Shown piece by piece: positions 34,001 to 42,717 of a stretch of 64,000 bases of DNA. Each line of letters starts with the position of its first letter. Position 1 is the first letter of the stretch. The stretch is from Bacteroidota bacterium (GTDB taxonomy: Bacteria; Bacteroidota; Bacteroidia; Chitinophagales; LD1). Under the pieces are notes generated by a model. The model was not told the origin of the DNA and did no database searches. It saw nothing but the letters and a program-made list of their open reading frames with translations. Where the stretch lies: assembly GCA_018267385.1 (NCBI GenBank), contig JAFDYN010000006.1, forward strand, positions 1-64,000, in the 5' to 3' direction. Both the position numbers and the translations under genes were made by a program.

Positions 34001-36987
34001 GTACCGGGCCCAAGGTTGATCGCACTATCCACATTGCCAGCCACAGCAGATGACCAGACGTATGTATATGGCGCCACTCCGGCATTCATATGGAGGTATA
34101 TACGCCCGTCCGTCTGACCGGCGCATGTGATAGAGTCCACCAGCTTTGGTACCGGCAGGCCATTCCCTACTGTGACCGTCATAGAGTCCACCAGCGTACA
34201 TCTGCTGCCACCGGTCACCACTACAGTATACGTAGTAGTCTGCGTAGGTGATACGATAGGAGTAGCAAAGCTCAGGCCTGTGCCGCTAGGTGGTGCAGTA
34301 CCATGGCTGGCCGTCCATGTATAGGTAGCGGCAGCCGGATGGGCAGAGTCTCCTGTCAGGGCGGCATTGAGCTGTATAGGCTGTATGCTGCATATGAAGG
34401 TATCCGGGTTCAGGGTCAGCTTAGCCGAGGTATCCACATTAACTACAGCGTAGGCATAGTTGATACAGCCATTAGGAGAGGTCAGCGCTACCTGATAGGT
34501 GGTACTGGATACCGGATGAGGGTACACCGTATCTCCGGTAGTCGGCGTAGGGGCATTAGGCCCGATAGCTGGTGTCCACTGGAGGTTGGCGTTATTGAGG
34601 TCGGTGATACACATATTCAGCCTCATATTAGGACGCTGGAAAAGGCTGGCATAGGTGGTGCTTGTGTTTTGCTGTACACCTATGATACTGCACTGGCCCT
34701 GCGGGTCATTGCCGTAGGTACACCATACAGATTTGAACGGTGTGGTGGTGTACTTCATCTTCGGATTGGTATTGCCGCCGTTTGCATTATTGAAGCAGAC
34801 ATCCACTACCAGGTTTGACACGCCATCCCAGTCATATGCCGTCTGGAAGGTATGTGTATTCCATCCGTTCACCGGCGTGAAGCTGGCAGCGGTGTATACC
34901 GTAGTAGCAGACCCCCGCGCCAGAAAAGCCTGATCCAGCGAGTCATTGCCCACGCAGGCCAGTTTGATGGTCAGATCCGTCAGCGTAGCACCGCTATTCA
35001 GCGTACCTACCTGAAAGCTCAGCGACTTGATCTGGCCGCCGGTAGGTACCTGGCCTATGATCTCACTGGCATGTATCAGAAACTGGTGGTGAGACGACTT
35101 GTAGTACGCTCCGTATGGAGCAGGATAGACGAAACCTGTACCTCCCTGTGTGGTGGTACCGGTGCCCAGGTTGACCGTGGTGCCTGCAGCGGTACAGGTC
35201 GTGGTGGCCGGGCCGCAGCTATTAGGATTGGCCAGTGCTACCAGCGTGACGGGGTCTCCCGGGCATATCACATTAGGCACTGCTGTAGCACGTACGTTAG
35301 TACCTACGTTAGATGAGGTATTGACCAGTACACTATCTGTCAGTTTACAACCGTCTGCAGAGGTGACCTGTACCTTAAACCATGTACTCGCGGCCAGCGC
35401 ATTGATCAGCGTGGTAGCCGACGTAGGGCTTTGCACCAGGGATGGCTGAAGCCACTGATAGGTAAATGGTCCGAGGTTAGATGTGCTCGGCGTGACGGTC
35501 ACTGTAGTATTGGAGTATTGGCAGACTGTGGCGCTGGACGTGGAGGTAGCCAGGTCAAAGAAAGGGATATTGACAGCCATCGTATCACTGCATCCTGACC
35601 CTGTGGTCCAGACGAAATGATACACCCCTCCCGTGTCAAATCCCGTGATCATGCTGTGATTGACCGTAGGCGAATCGATGACCGTAGCGTGAGGATTATC
35701 TGGCAGGGCAGACCAGGTACCCGTGCCATAGGCATGCATAAAGGTCGTATCATACCGGCATTTATTCTGGTCAGGACCTGCATCCGGCCGCTGCGTCACA
35801 AATACGGTGAGCGTATCCGTACAGACCCCTGACGACCAGGAGAACAGATAGGTACCCGCCTGCGAAAATCCGGTGATGGTGGCCGTGGGCGACGTAGGTG
35901 GTATGATCGTGGTACTGGCCGGACCTTGTATCTGGGTCCATGTACCGGTGCCTGTCGCATTGGTAGTGATAGAGGTGGTCGCGGATGGGCAGCTGACGTA
36001 CTGTGAGCCGCCTGCGTTTTGCAGTACATGCACGGTCACATCATCGCTGATAGAGATCGGATTGCCACAGCCATTGTAGGTAGCCACAGCTGTGTAGGTC
36101 GTAGTGTGGTTATTGGGCGGGCATACATTCACAGTAGCGCCCGTACCGATGTGGGTATTGCCCTGGTACCAGTCCACATTCACTATCGAGTTGCCCGATG
36201 GGCTCCAGCGGTAGCCGTCATTTACCGCAGACCAGACACTATTGTTTCGGCCCGGCACGGGATAGCCTGTGCTACCTGTGGCATTCTGTATCCCCTCTAT
36301 AGCCAGGCCACCGTTCCAGCCTGCGCAGGATTGCTTATTGCCGATGTAGATCTCGATGACGTTTGTGGTCTCATAGAGTACTATCTGGCTGGTGAGGTTC
36401 GTGTTCGGGCAGGTTCCTGAGTTGTAAAACGGTACCTGGTAATAAGACACCACAAACTTGCGGCAAGGAGCCGTGCCAAACGTGGCATAGTTCACATAGT
36501 TAGAGTCCTGCACACTGAGCAGGAAGGGAGCAATATCCATATAAGGCCCCATGATACTATTGAGCTGCTGCGAGGGAGATGGGATGCCAGATGCTGCGGT
36601 CAGCGGCCAGGGATTGCTACCGCTGGCATAGGCAGTATTAAATGAGATCATACTGTTATTGCCTATCACGCACTGGTTGTAGGCATTGCCGAAAAAGCAG
36701 AATGTAAAAGGAAGATTGATCACGCCGCTGTAGTAGTCATCCTGCGTATAAAACGGTGCCGGTGGTGCTACGCCAGACAGATAGTTGTATGGTGTATAGG
36801 AGATAGCAGAGAGGTTATAGGACGTAGTAGCAAAGGCCGGCAGCCAGGTAGCGGTCAGGTTGGTACAGTTGGTGCCGCACGGGAGGTTTTGATCAGGGCC
36901 TGCATCTACGAAAGGACAAGGATATTGCTGCGCACTCGCCACAAGCGAAAATATCACCAGGCCCAGGGAGAATAGAATTTTCTTCAT
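31096..36987 (-). CDS. giant SprB-repeat adhesin with T9SS type B sorting domain
   Basis: 1963-aa secreted surface protein. Signal peptide (1-19, ending SLVASAQ). The N-terminal third contains Ig/PKD-like repeats, opening with FVDAGPDQNLPCGTNC. About 950-1790 holds roughly eleven SprB-type repeats, each with a Cys, a TDG or NDG turn, the PYTYxW motif and the closing GTYTVxVTDxxGC motif. The final 85 residues are a gliding-motility-associated type B CTD: NAFTPNGDGTNDEF, IFNRWGEKVFDS and WDGTYKG. Type B cargo is exported by T9SS and usually attached through a PorP/SprF-like partner, none of which adjoins. Likely adhesin or motility-related. A TACATTTG -7 box (minus strand 37036-37029) lies 41 bases upstream. 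Confidence 0.94.
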   Translation of the reverse strand: MKKILFSLGLVIFSLVASAQQYPCPFVDAGPDQNLPCGTNCTNLTATWLPAFATTSYNLSAISYTPYNYLSGVAPPAPFYTQDDYYSGVINLPFTFCFFGNAYNQCVIGNNSMISFNTAYASGSNPWPLTAASGIPSPSQQLNSIMGPYMDIAPFLLSVQDSNYVNYATFGTAPCRKFVVSYYQVPFYNSGTCPNTNLTSQIVLYETTNVIEIYIGNKQSCAGWNGGLAIEGIQNATGSTGYPVPGRNNSVWSAVNDGYRWSPSGNSIVNVDWYQGNTHIGTGATVNVCPPNNHTTTYTAVATYNGCGNPISISDDVTVHVLQNAGGSQYVSCPSATTSITTNATGTGTWTQIQGPASTTIIPPTSPTATITGFSQAGTYLFSWSSGVCTDTLTVFVTQRPDAGPDQNKCRYDTTFMHAYGTGTWSALPDNPHATVIDSPTVNHSMITGFDTGGVYHFVWTTGSGCSDTMAVNIPFFDLATSTSSATVCQYSNTTVTVTPSTSNLGPFTYQWLQPSLVQSPTSATTLINALAASTWFKVQVTSADGCKLTDSVLVNTSSNVGTNVRATAVPNVICPGDPVTLVALANPNSCGPATTTCTAAGTTVNLGTGTTTQGGTGFVYPAPYGAYYKSSHHQFLIHASEIIGQVPTGGQIKSLSFQVGTLNSGATLTDLTIKLACVGNDSLDQAFLARGSATTVYTAASFTPVNGWNTHTFQTAYDWDGVSNLVVDVCFNNANGGNTNPKMKYTTTPFKSVWCTYGNDPQGQCSIIGVQQNTSTTYASLFQRPNMRLNMCITDLNNANLQWTPAIGPNAPTPTTGDTVYPHPVSSTTYQVALTSPNGCINYAYAVVNVDTSAKLTLNPDTFICSIQPIQLNAALTGDSAHPAAATYTWTASHGTAPPSGTGLSFATPIVSPTQTTTYTVVVTGGSRCTLVDSMTVTVGNGLPVPKLVDSITCAGQTDGRIYLHMNAGVAPYTYVWSSAVAGNVDSAINLGPGTYTVSVTDAQGCVGRDTTILNAPLPLTLRLDSVNIPCFGGGTGSVTATVGGGRPGYTYVWNPSGSGSTLTNQPAGTYTVQVYDNTGCSITGTTHITQPTQVVSTAATTSLTGAGTHDGTITVTTTGGTPGYTYTSVPAVSGLPNATNLDTGTYIITVCDANNCCVRDTAHISGPPPINVVAVITNNTCYGQCTGQISVSASGGVAPYTFVWNTTPQSTGPSINNLCAGSYTVTTTDANGISVSNTYPVTAPPALGSQIDSTLITCYGAADGALHDSAYGGTAPYTITWTPGGADPLSALGPGTYAVQITDANGCILNDQASLGEPPQLVAVLDSVHPTRCYGTADGTAWITVSGGTPPYDITWSGSNSTTTVANDLDAGSHTATITDAHGCSTTVAATITQPQQIVTSISPTAANCENSDDGSATVLVNGGTAPYSYNWDNSFGGTTENNLSAGVHLLVVTDSYNCVVSDSFRVDTIYVLHLDITSTPTSCHDGNDGTATVTALNGAPVVSYAWSDPGNTTTNPATNLMSDIYSVSVTDANGCTAETSVLVDEPTQLVAVSDWRDPLCHGDANGKMWFSASGGQGPYYYSYNGLTYQMTDTVTGLAALPNPYLVVVYDSKGCSENVAVTLHDPTMLTIDTTVTQITCANALDGAITANGVGGTPGYTYSWSPVSSASNAVTGLAPGSYSVTVTDAHACTVATTVTLVAPPPISVTLLEADSVSCVGSTDGKAQITVTGGTPGLSPAYTYAINGGTPQESGSFYDLAAGVYQLVATDGQGCHLDTSVTIDAPLPITVGINPMDTTLDLGSSITLNLLVDNPGGQTISTYAWSPSAGLTCIDCPTPIATPYQRQDYTVVVTYGKNCTATASATVRVNHGPDTYIPNAFTPNGDGTNDEFTVYGSGLKTVTMRIFNRWGEKVFDSGDNQWASWDGTYKGVLQPPAVYTYVVELTYLDGQKKVKDGSLTLIR

Positions 36988-37028
36988 TTAATAATCAAGA
37001 TTTAAAAAGGACATAAGATCAGGGTCTA

Positions 37029-37036
37029 CAAATGTA
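37029..37036 (-). promoter_or_regulatory. -7 promoter box of the SprB giant
   Basis: TACATTTG on the minus strand (TAnnTTTG). A TTTG (37054-37051) lies 14 bases upstream, shorter than the usual 19-21 spacing. Confidence 0.4.
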
Positions 37037-37226
37037 GCCTGATTCCCACACAAATAAAACATAATCCCCTGTGACACACACGGATGCACGATACGCTTGC
37101 GGCGTTGCACGCTTCGGTAAATTTTCTGACAACTAGTAGATAAACAAGCAAATAGTGTGGCAACAATCGTCCCCAGCCATCCTAAACACGTAGAAAGATA
37201 ATTGTTAAAATCTGTTGAGCCAGAGC

Positions 37227-38642
37227 TTACTCCACAGGTACAGCCTCCGCATGCGTGACCAGGCTGCGCATCTGCCAGCCGTAAAAGGCCAGATAGGCAA
37301 AGCAAACTACCCCTACGATATAGCCCATCTGTATGCCCAGCAGGCCCGGGTCGGACAGCCAGCCCTGGAAGACACTCACAAACCCACCGCCCATGATCAT
37401 CATGATCAGGTAGCTCGATGCGTCATTGGTGCGGCTACCGAGGCCTGTAATACCGAGGGTAAAGATACACGGCCACAAGGTAGAGCAGAACAGGCCCACA
37501 CTGATGAAGGCATAGACACTTACGATACCATCTGCCAGCATACCGATGATCAGCGCAGCGATACCCAGTATGGAGTATAGCAGCAACTGGCGGGCAGGCT
37601 TGCCATTGGTCAGCATATTGCCGATGATAACGAGCGGAAGGATAGCAGCATAGATATAAAATGGTGAAAGATCACGCCCGGCTATGGCATTGACCAGGAG
37701 GAAGACGCCGAAGGCTGCGTATGGTAGCACGATGCCAAGTACTTTCTTAAGACCATCACTCACACCGAAAGCACCCACGGCACCCGTCCACCGGCCTATC
37801 ATGAGGCTGGCCCAGAAGAGGGACACATACGGCGACACCTGATCGGTACCGATATGCAGGTGCTGCTTGAGAAACTCAGGAAGATTGGAGGCTGTAGATA
37901 CCTCTACGCCGACATAGAGGAAGATAGCGATCATCCCCATCCAGAGCTGCCGATAGCTGAAGATGCTCCTGGTATCTTTTGCCTGCTCCTTTTCATCCGG
38001 TGCTGCACTGCCTATCTGGTCCGGCAGGGATGAGAAAAGGATCAGAGCCGCTACCGCGAGAAATGCTGCGCCGAGTATGAGGTACGGAGTTTTGACCGCG
38101 CTGAGGTCTTTCAGCGTAGCGCCCGTAGCTATACCAAAGATGGCCAGGCTCACCACTACCGGACCGATGGTGGTACCCACATTGTTGACACCGCCGGCGA
38201 GACTGAGCCGTTGCGAACCTTTGGCCGGATCACCGAGATTGACAGCGAGGGGATTGGCCGCGATCTGCTGGAGGGAAAACCCAAGGCCTACGATAAAGAG
38301 TCCCGTGATAAATAGCTCAAACGAAGATGTCTCTGCTGCGGGATAAAATAACATCGTACCTAGTGCCGAGATACCGAGGCCGAGGGCGATACCCTTCTTG
38401 TAACCCATCCTGTTCAGCAGGTCACCACCGGTCCACCGCGACACACGCTGATACCACACAGCCCCTGCGGTATACGCCACGTAGAAAGCAAACGACACCA
38501 TCTGGCTCTGCCACTGCGCCAGCTTCAGGTGCTCCTTGAAGACTGGTATCAGGATATCATTTGAGGCCGCTACAAAGCCCCAGAAAAAGAATACAAGCAC
38601 AAGTGTAGCAAAGCCGGAGTTGTTGGATTTGGGTTGGGTCAT
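37227..38642 (-). CDS. MFS sugar transporter, FucP-like
   Basis: 471-aa inner-membrane sugar:proton symporter with about 12 transmembrane segments. The first helix FFFWGFVAASNDILIPVF and the motifs SLQQIAANPLAVNLGDP and GRWTGAVGAF are typical of the FucP/GluP/NagP branch of the major facilitator superfamily in Bacteroidota. Start taken at MTQPKSNNSG; the ORF extends 16 codons upstream, overlapping the DUF4926 gene end. It is the last gene of the operon begun by the GH92 mannosidase, which predicts mannose or another N-glycan-derived sugar as substrate. Confidence 0.9.
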   Translation of the reverse strand: MTQPKSNNSGFATLVLVFFFWGFVAASNDILIPVFKEHLKLAQWQSQMVSFAFYVAYTAGAVWYQRVSRWTGGDLLNRMGYKKGIALGLGISALGTMLFYPAAETSSFELFITGLFIVGLGFSLQQIAANPLAVNLGDPAKGSQRLSLAGGVNNVGTTIGPVVVSLAIFGIATGATLKDLSAVKTPYLILGAAFLAVAALILFSSLPDQIGSAAPDEKEQAKDTRSIFSYRQLWMGMIAIFLYVGVEVSTASNLPEFLKQHLHIGTDQVSPYVSLFWASLMIGRWTGAVGAFGVSDGLKKVLGIVLPYAAFGVFLLVNAIAGRDLSPFYIYAAILPLVIIGNMLTNGKPARQLLLYSILGIAALIIGMLADGIVSVYAFISVGLFCSTLWPCIFTLGITGLGSRTNDASSYLIMMIMGGGFVSVFQGWLSDPGLLGIQMGYIVGVVCFAYLAFYGWQMRSLVTHAEAVPVE

Positions 38643-38658
38643 GGGGAATAATGAGGAG

Positions 38659-38886
38659 TTAAGCCGCAAGATTTTGAATATGCAAAACACTCTTGAGTCC
38701 CTTGCAAGACATCACTTTGTCAATAGTGACAGGCTCGACCCCAAGCGTGCTGCCATCTACGGCAAAAAACTCCAGCTCGTAACCATCATTGTCAGGATAT
38801 ATCTCTACTATGGTGGCTACGTCACCCTTTATAAAAGGCGTGCCAGGCAGGTCCTCCAATAAAACGACTCTCTCAAATAATTCCAT
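38659..38886 (-). CDS. DUF4926 domain protein
   Basis: 75-aa soluble protein with an SH3-like beta-barrel pattern: FERVVLLEDLPGTPFIKGDVATIVEIYPDN, then YELEFFAVDGSTLGV. This matches the DUF4926 family of small proteins often found directly after a DUF6883 gene, as here (3-base gap). Function unknown. It has the size and pairing of an antitoxin or immunity-like partner, but no direct evidence supports that. The MFS gene starts 16 bases after its stop. Confidence 0.8.
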   Translation of the reverse strand: MELFERVVLLEDLPGTPFIKGDVATIVEIYPDNDGYELEFFAVDGSTLGVEPVTIDKVMSCKGLKSVLHIQNLAA

Positions 38887-38889
38887 ATG

Positions 38890-39222
38890 CTATACCGGAT
38901 ATAGTGTTACGAATTTAATGATTTCCTGATTTATTTTCCGATACCACACACAGCGCAGGTTTATCGTTCTTCCCACCGGGGTCATAAGAGGTCCTTCTAT
39001 AAGATAGCGCTCTTCTTTATCGTTAAACATTACAGTCTTTGCGACCTCATTTACCAATGCGTGCTGCAGGATCGCTGCCTCCAGCTCTTCGGGGCGGTCG
39101 GGGCTAAAGCCAAAATGAATCAATAGCTTTGCTTTTGACGCACCACTTTCACTCATGGTATTCAGCAAAAATAAGGTGATCTTCTCGGGAGCTATGTACA
39201 GCTTATCCTGTTCCAGTCGCAT
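38890..39222 (-). CDS. DUF6883 domain protein
   Basis: 110-aa soluble protein with a beta-alpha-beta pattern (KLLIHFGFSPDRPEELEAAILQHALVN). The later segment, from GPLMTPVGRTINLRCVWYR onward, is the part of DUF6883 proteins that recurs across bacteria next to DUF4926. Its ATG overlaps the GH92 stop codon (TGATG at 39224-39220), so translation is probably coupled. Biochemical role unknown; members also occur as C-terminal modules of larger proteins. Confidence 0.8.
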   Translation of the reverse strand: MRLEQDKLYIAPEKITLFLLNTMSESGASKAKLLIHFGFSPDRPEELEAAILQHALVNEVAKTVMFNDKEERYLIEGPLMTPVGRTINLRCVWYRKINQEIIKFVTLYPV

Positions 39223-41411
39223 CAGTCTATCTTAGTCACCGGCACGTCAGCATCACTCGATCCCCATGCCTTATTAGGCTGTGGCCCCATCTCAAATTCT
39301 ATCTCGCCGCCTTTGGCTATGTCGTCATAGGTGATGTAAGACTTATTATAGTTGCTGCCATTCAGCTTTGCCGACTGGATGTAGACATTGCCCTTAGCGT
39401 TGTTGTTCGCTTTCACCGTAAAGGTCTTGCCATTCTCCAGGTGCATGGTCACGTGGTCTGCCAGCGGAGAGCCGATGGCGTACTGATCGCTGCCCGGGCA
39501 TACAGGATAGAAGCCCATCACGCTGAAGATATACCAGGCGCTCATCTGGCCGCAGTCCTCATTGCCGCTGAGGCCATCGGGCTGATCGCGGTACATCTCA
39601 CCGTCTATGCGGCGCACCATGGCCTGCGTCTTCCAAGGCTGGCCTGCGTAGTCATACTCATAGGCTATCTGGTGGCTAGGCTCATTGCCGTGGGCGTACT
39701 GGCCTATCATGCCGGAGATATCGGGCTGCTTGTGGCCGTGCAGTACCGGCGAGGTATTAAAGATAGAGTCCAGCTTGTCTGCCAGTTTTTCCTTGCCGCC
39801 CATCAGCTTCATCTGGCCGGAGATATCTTGCGGCACGTAGAAGGAATACTGCCAGGCATTGCCCTCGGTGTAGTTGTGATTGACCTCATATGGATCGAAT
39901 GGCGAGAGGAAGGCCGTCTCCTTTGGCCGCATGAAACCCGTAGACGGATCATAGAGGTTCTTGTAGTTTTGCGCGCGCTTGATGTAGTAGTTATAGTCGT
40001 CGGTCTTGCCGAGTTTCTTTGCCAGCATGGCTATGCACCAGTCATCATAAGCGTACTCGAGCGTACGGCTCACATTCTCATGCGCGCCGCTCATCTTGAT
40101 ATAGCCGTGGGCCTTGTAGTCGCGCAGGCCGTTGCGGTCTTCCATCGCGCTTTTCTTCATCGCCTCCAGCGCCTTATTGGCGTCAAAGTCTTTCACATCC
40201 TTCATCGCAGCCTCGGTGATCACCGGCACGGCGTGGTAGCCTATCATACAGTTGGTCTCGCAGGCAGAGAGCTCCCACACGGGCAGCAGGCCACCCTGCT
40301 CATACTGCGTGATAAAGGTATTGATGAAGTCCGAAGAGCGCTTCTTGTCTATCAGCGTCAGCAGCGGGTGCAGCGCACGGTACGTGTCCCAGAGGGAGAA
40401 CACCGTATAATAATTGAAGTCCCTGGTCTGGTGCACAGAGAGGTCGCGGCCGCGGTACTGGCCGTCTACATCCTGGTAGATGTTTGGCGGGATCATGGCG
40501 TGGTACATGGCCGAGTAGAAGGTGCGCATCACGGCAGGGTCACTGCTCTGCATGTCTATCTTGCCCAGTTCCTTGTTCCACGCTTCCTTGGCCGCTGCTA
40601 CCGTCTTGTCAAAGTCCCAGTGATTCAGCTCGGCCTCGAGGTTCTTCTTCGCTCCGTCTATACTCACCGCAGAGATGCCCACGCGCGCATAGATCACCTC
40701 ACCCTCGCCGGTCTCAAAGCTCACATACGCCTTCAGATCGGTGTCTGACATGCTGCGCATACCCTCGTGCAGCACAGGGCCATTGCTGATGCCAAACTTC
40801 TTGAACGGCTTTGAGAACTGGATCACGTAGTACACGATCTGGCTATCGGCCCATGCGTGGCTGACACGCGCGCCGGTGATCTCGTTATTACCGTTAAAGT
40901 TTACCTCGCCGTACTTCAGCTCATCGCGGTGGTTGAGGTCGAGCACGATGTCGGCCTGTGAGGACTTAGGGAAGGTATATTTATGCAGCGCCGCACGCGT
41001 GGTAGCGGTCAGCTCCACCTTCACCTTATTGGCCAGCTCTACTGAGTAGTAGCCTACAGAGGCCTTCTCATTCTTCTTGTCAAAGGCCTGCGCATACTGC
41101 GTGTTTTTAAACTTCGGCTTGCCCAGCTCAGGCACCAGCAGCACATCGCCATAGTCAGAGCAGCCGGTGCCACTCAGGTGCGTGTGCGAGAAGCCAAATA
41201 TCCGGCCATCAGAGTAGTGGTAGCCCGAGCAGCCGTCCCAGGTCTTGAGGCGCGTATCAGGCCCCACCTGCACCATGCCAAAGGGCATCGTAGGCCCAGG
41301 AAAGGTATGCCCATGCCCACCCGTCCCGACGAACGGATCTACATATTGCGTATAGTCTTTTTGTGCGAAAGCCGATGTGGCGATGAGGAGGCAGAATAGT
41401 AGTTGCTTCAT
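39222..41411 (-). CDS. GH92 alpha-1,2-mannosidase
   Basis: 729-aa exported glycoside hydrolase of family 92, calcium-dependent inverting exo-mannosidases acting on N-glycan or yeast mannan mannose. Signal peptide ends at ATSAFAQ. Hallmarks: YVDPFVGTGGHGHTFPGPTMPFGMVQVGPD at the N-terminus, DGCSGYHYSD, and GFSHTHLSGTGCSDYGDVLL. In the C-terminal (alpha/alpha)6 domain are GRDLSVHQ, ATGFMRPKE-like segments, and GNEDCGQMSAWYIFSVMGFYPVCPG, which carries the catalytic carboxylates. Length is normal. First gene of the operon with DUF6883, DUF4926 and the MFS transporter; translationally coupled to DUF6883. Confidence 0.95.
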   Translation of the reverse strand: MKQLLFCLLIATSAFAQKDYTQYVDPFVGTGGHGHTFPGPTMPFGMVQVGPDTRLKTWDGCSGYHYSDGRIFGFSHTHLSGTGCSDYGDVLLVPELGKPKFKNTQYAQAFDKKNEKASVGYYSVELANKVKVELTATTRAALHKYTFPKSSQADIVLDLNHRDELKYGEVNFNGNNEITGARVSHAWADSQIVYYVIQFSKPFKKFGISNGPVLHEGMRSMSDTDLKAYVSFETGEGEVIYARVGISAVSIDGAKKNLEAELNHWDFDKTVAAAKEAWNKELGKIDMQSSDPAVMRTFYSAMYHAMIPPNIYQDVDGQYRGRDLSVHQTRDFNYYTVFSLWDTYRALHPLLTLIDKKRSSDFINTFITQYEQGGLLPVWELSACETNCMIGYHAVPVITEAAMKDVKDFDANKALEAMKKSAMEDRNGLRDYKAHGYIKMSGAHENVSRTLEYAYDDWCIAMLAKKLGKTDDYNYYIKRAQNYKNLYDPSTGFMRPKETAFLSPFDPYEVNHNYTEGNAWQYSFYVPQDISGQMKLMGGKEKLADKLDSIFNTSPVLHGHKQPDISGMIGQYAHGNEPSHQIAYEYDYAGQPWKTQAMVRRIDGEMYRDQPDGLSGNEDCGQMSAWYIFSVMGFYPVCPGSDQYAIGSPLADHVTMHLENGKTFTVKANNNAKGNVYIQSAKLNGSNYNKSYITYDDIAKGGEIEFEMGPQPNKAWGSSDADVPVTKID

Positions 41412-41576
41412 GAATCGTGTGATATATGGTAAACATCTGCTTTTTGGATGTTAAAACCAAATGGAGTTGTTAGGGCGGAGTAGCGAGGTCTTTTTGTGTA
41501 TCACCGTTGTAAGCTTCCCCATTCTTCGGCCAGTTAAAAATCAACATGGATTTTTTAACTTTAACTATATCGAAGG

Positions 41577-41843
41577 ATGAAAAAGACACAATTCAGCGAG
41601 AGCAAAATTATTCAGGCCATTAAAGAGTTTGAAGGTGGCCGTCTGGCAGAAGATATCTGCCGGGAGTTGGGCATTGGCCGTACTACTTTCTATCAATGGC
41701 GACAGCAGTATAGTGGTATGGAGGTCTCCGAACTCAAGCGACTTAAGGAACTGGAGCAGGAGAATAACCGGCTTAAAAGTATGTATGCTAACCTGAGCCT
41801 GGTGCATGAAGCTTTAAAGGATGCCATGTCAAAAAAGCTTTAA
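41577..41843 (+). CDS. IS3-family transposase OrfA
   Basis: 88-aa DNA-binding half of the transposase. N-terminal helix-turn-helix (SESKIIQAIKEFEGGRLAED, then GIGRTTFYQWRQQY) and a C-terminal leucine-zipper coiled coil (ELKRLKELEQENNRLKSMYA). Near its end is the slippery heptamer A-AAA-AAG (41831-41837), in the correct phase for programmed -1 frameshifting into orfB, standard for the family. Confidence 0.93.
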   Translation: MKKTQFSESKIIQAIKEFEGGRLAEDICRELGIGRTTFYQWRQQYSGMEVSELKRLKELEQENNRLKSMYANLSLVHEALKDAMSKKL

Positions 41844-42660
41844 CGCCTACCGAAAAAGGCAGTCTGGTTCAATACATGGTCATACATCATGGAGTGAGCC
41901 ATCGCCAGGCGTGTCAGGCTGTGTCACTGCCCAGGAGTACACAGCAATATCAGGCAAAGGCCAAAGATGACAGTGAAGTCATTGAGGCACTAAAGGGCTT
42001 AACAGAAAAGCATCCTGCTATCGGCTTCTGGAGCTGTTATTACCGGTTACGCAGGTCGGGACACGGATGGAACCACAAGCGGGTTTACCGCGTGTATAAC
42101 GGTCTTGCACTTAATATCCGCCGCCGGTCAAAGAGAAGGCTGCCCGAACGGGTCAAACAGCCGCTGTCTATACCGGATGGACCGGATAAATGCTGGTCGA
42201 TAGACTTTATGCATGACAGTCTATGGGGAGGCAGACGGTTCAGATTATTGAATATTATAAACGATTACAGCAGGGAACTGCTGAGTATAGAAGTAGATAC
42301 TTGCCTGCCAGCATCAAGAGTGATAAGGGTGCTCGAAAGGCTCAAAGAAACAAGTTATTACCTGAAAGGCTCAGAATGGATAACGGTCCTGAGTTCATTA
42401 GTTCTCTGTTGGCACAATGGTGCATTGGCCAAGGTATAGAGCAGATCTTTACCCAACCAGGCAAGCCTACGCAGAACGCCCTGATCGAACAATGCAATGG
42501 AAGCATCAGGAGAGAACTGCTCAACGCCAATATCTTCTATACGCTCTCAGAAGTCCGAGCTATGGCAGAGGAATATATGGAAGATTATAACATCAACAGA
42601 CCTCATGAATCACTCGGATATAATACACCTAAAGAGTTCGCCGGACCTATGATAATGTAA
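41831..42660 (+). pseudogene. IS3-family transposase OrfB, frameshifted
   Basis: After the -1 slip the frame reads through SHRQACQAVSLPRSTQ and the first catalytic Asp (CWSIDFMHDS), then is lost near 42353. The conserved sequence resumes in another frame (KLLPERLRMDNGPEF, with the second Asp) and continues to the catalytic Glu (NALIEQCNGSIRRE). The break is explained by one missing A in the run AAACAAG (AAACAAAG expected). The DDE triad is therefore split, and this copy should not make a full transposase unless the gap is a sequencing error. Confidence 0.88.
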
Positions 42661-42717
42661 AAATGTTCAGTTACAGCTGGCCCGAAAATAGGGGAAGCTT
42701 ACATACCCTGCTTCAGG

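Larger units (their letters stand above)
41508..42703 (+). mobile_element. IS3-family insertion sequence (about 1.2 kb), frameshifted
   Basis: Bounded by imperfect inverted repeats beginning TGTAAGCTTCCCC on the left (41508) and, reverse complemented, TGTAAGCTTCCCCTATTTTCG at the right end (to 42703). The left end continues ATTCTTCGGCCAG and the right TATTTTCGGGCCAG. It holds orfA and a disrupted orfB. No 3-5 base target duplication is evident (left flank CACCGT, right flank TACCCT), suggesting an old insertion. It lies 97 bases upstream of the GH92 start, reading away from it. Confidence 0.9.

Noticed and set aside
38659-39222. Firm toxin-antitoxin call for DUF6883/DUF4926
   Set aside because: Size and pairing fit, but there are no catalytic residues or DNA-binding motif that would justify the label; kept as a hypothesis only.
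39441-40748. 435-aa ORF antisense to the GH92 gene
   Set aside because: Composition is unlike a protein (runs of HLAVLIAAEAIG type) and the opposite frame is an unambiguous GH92 enzyme.
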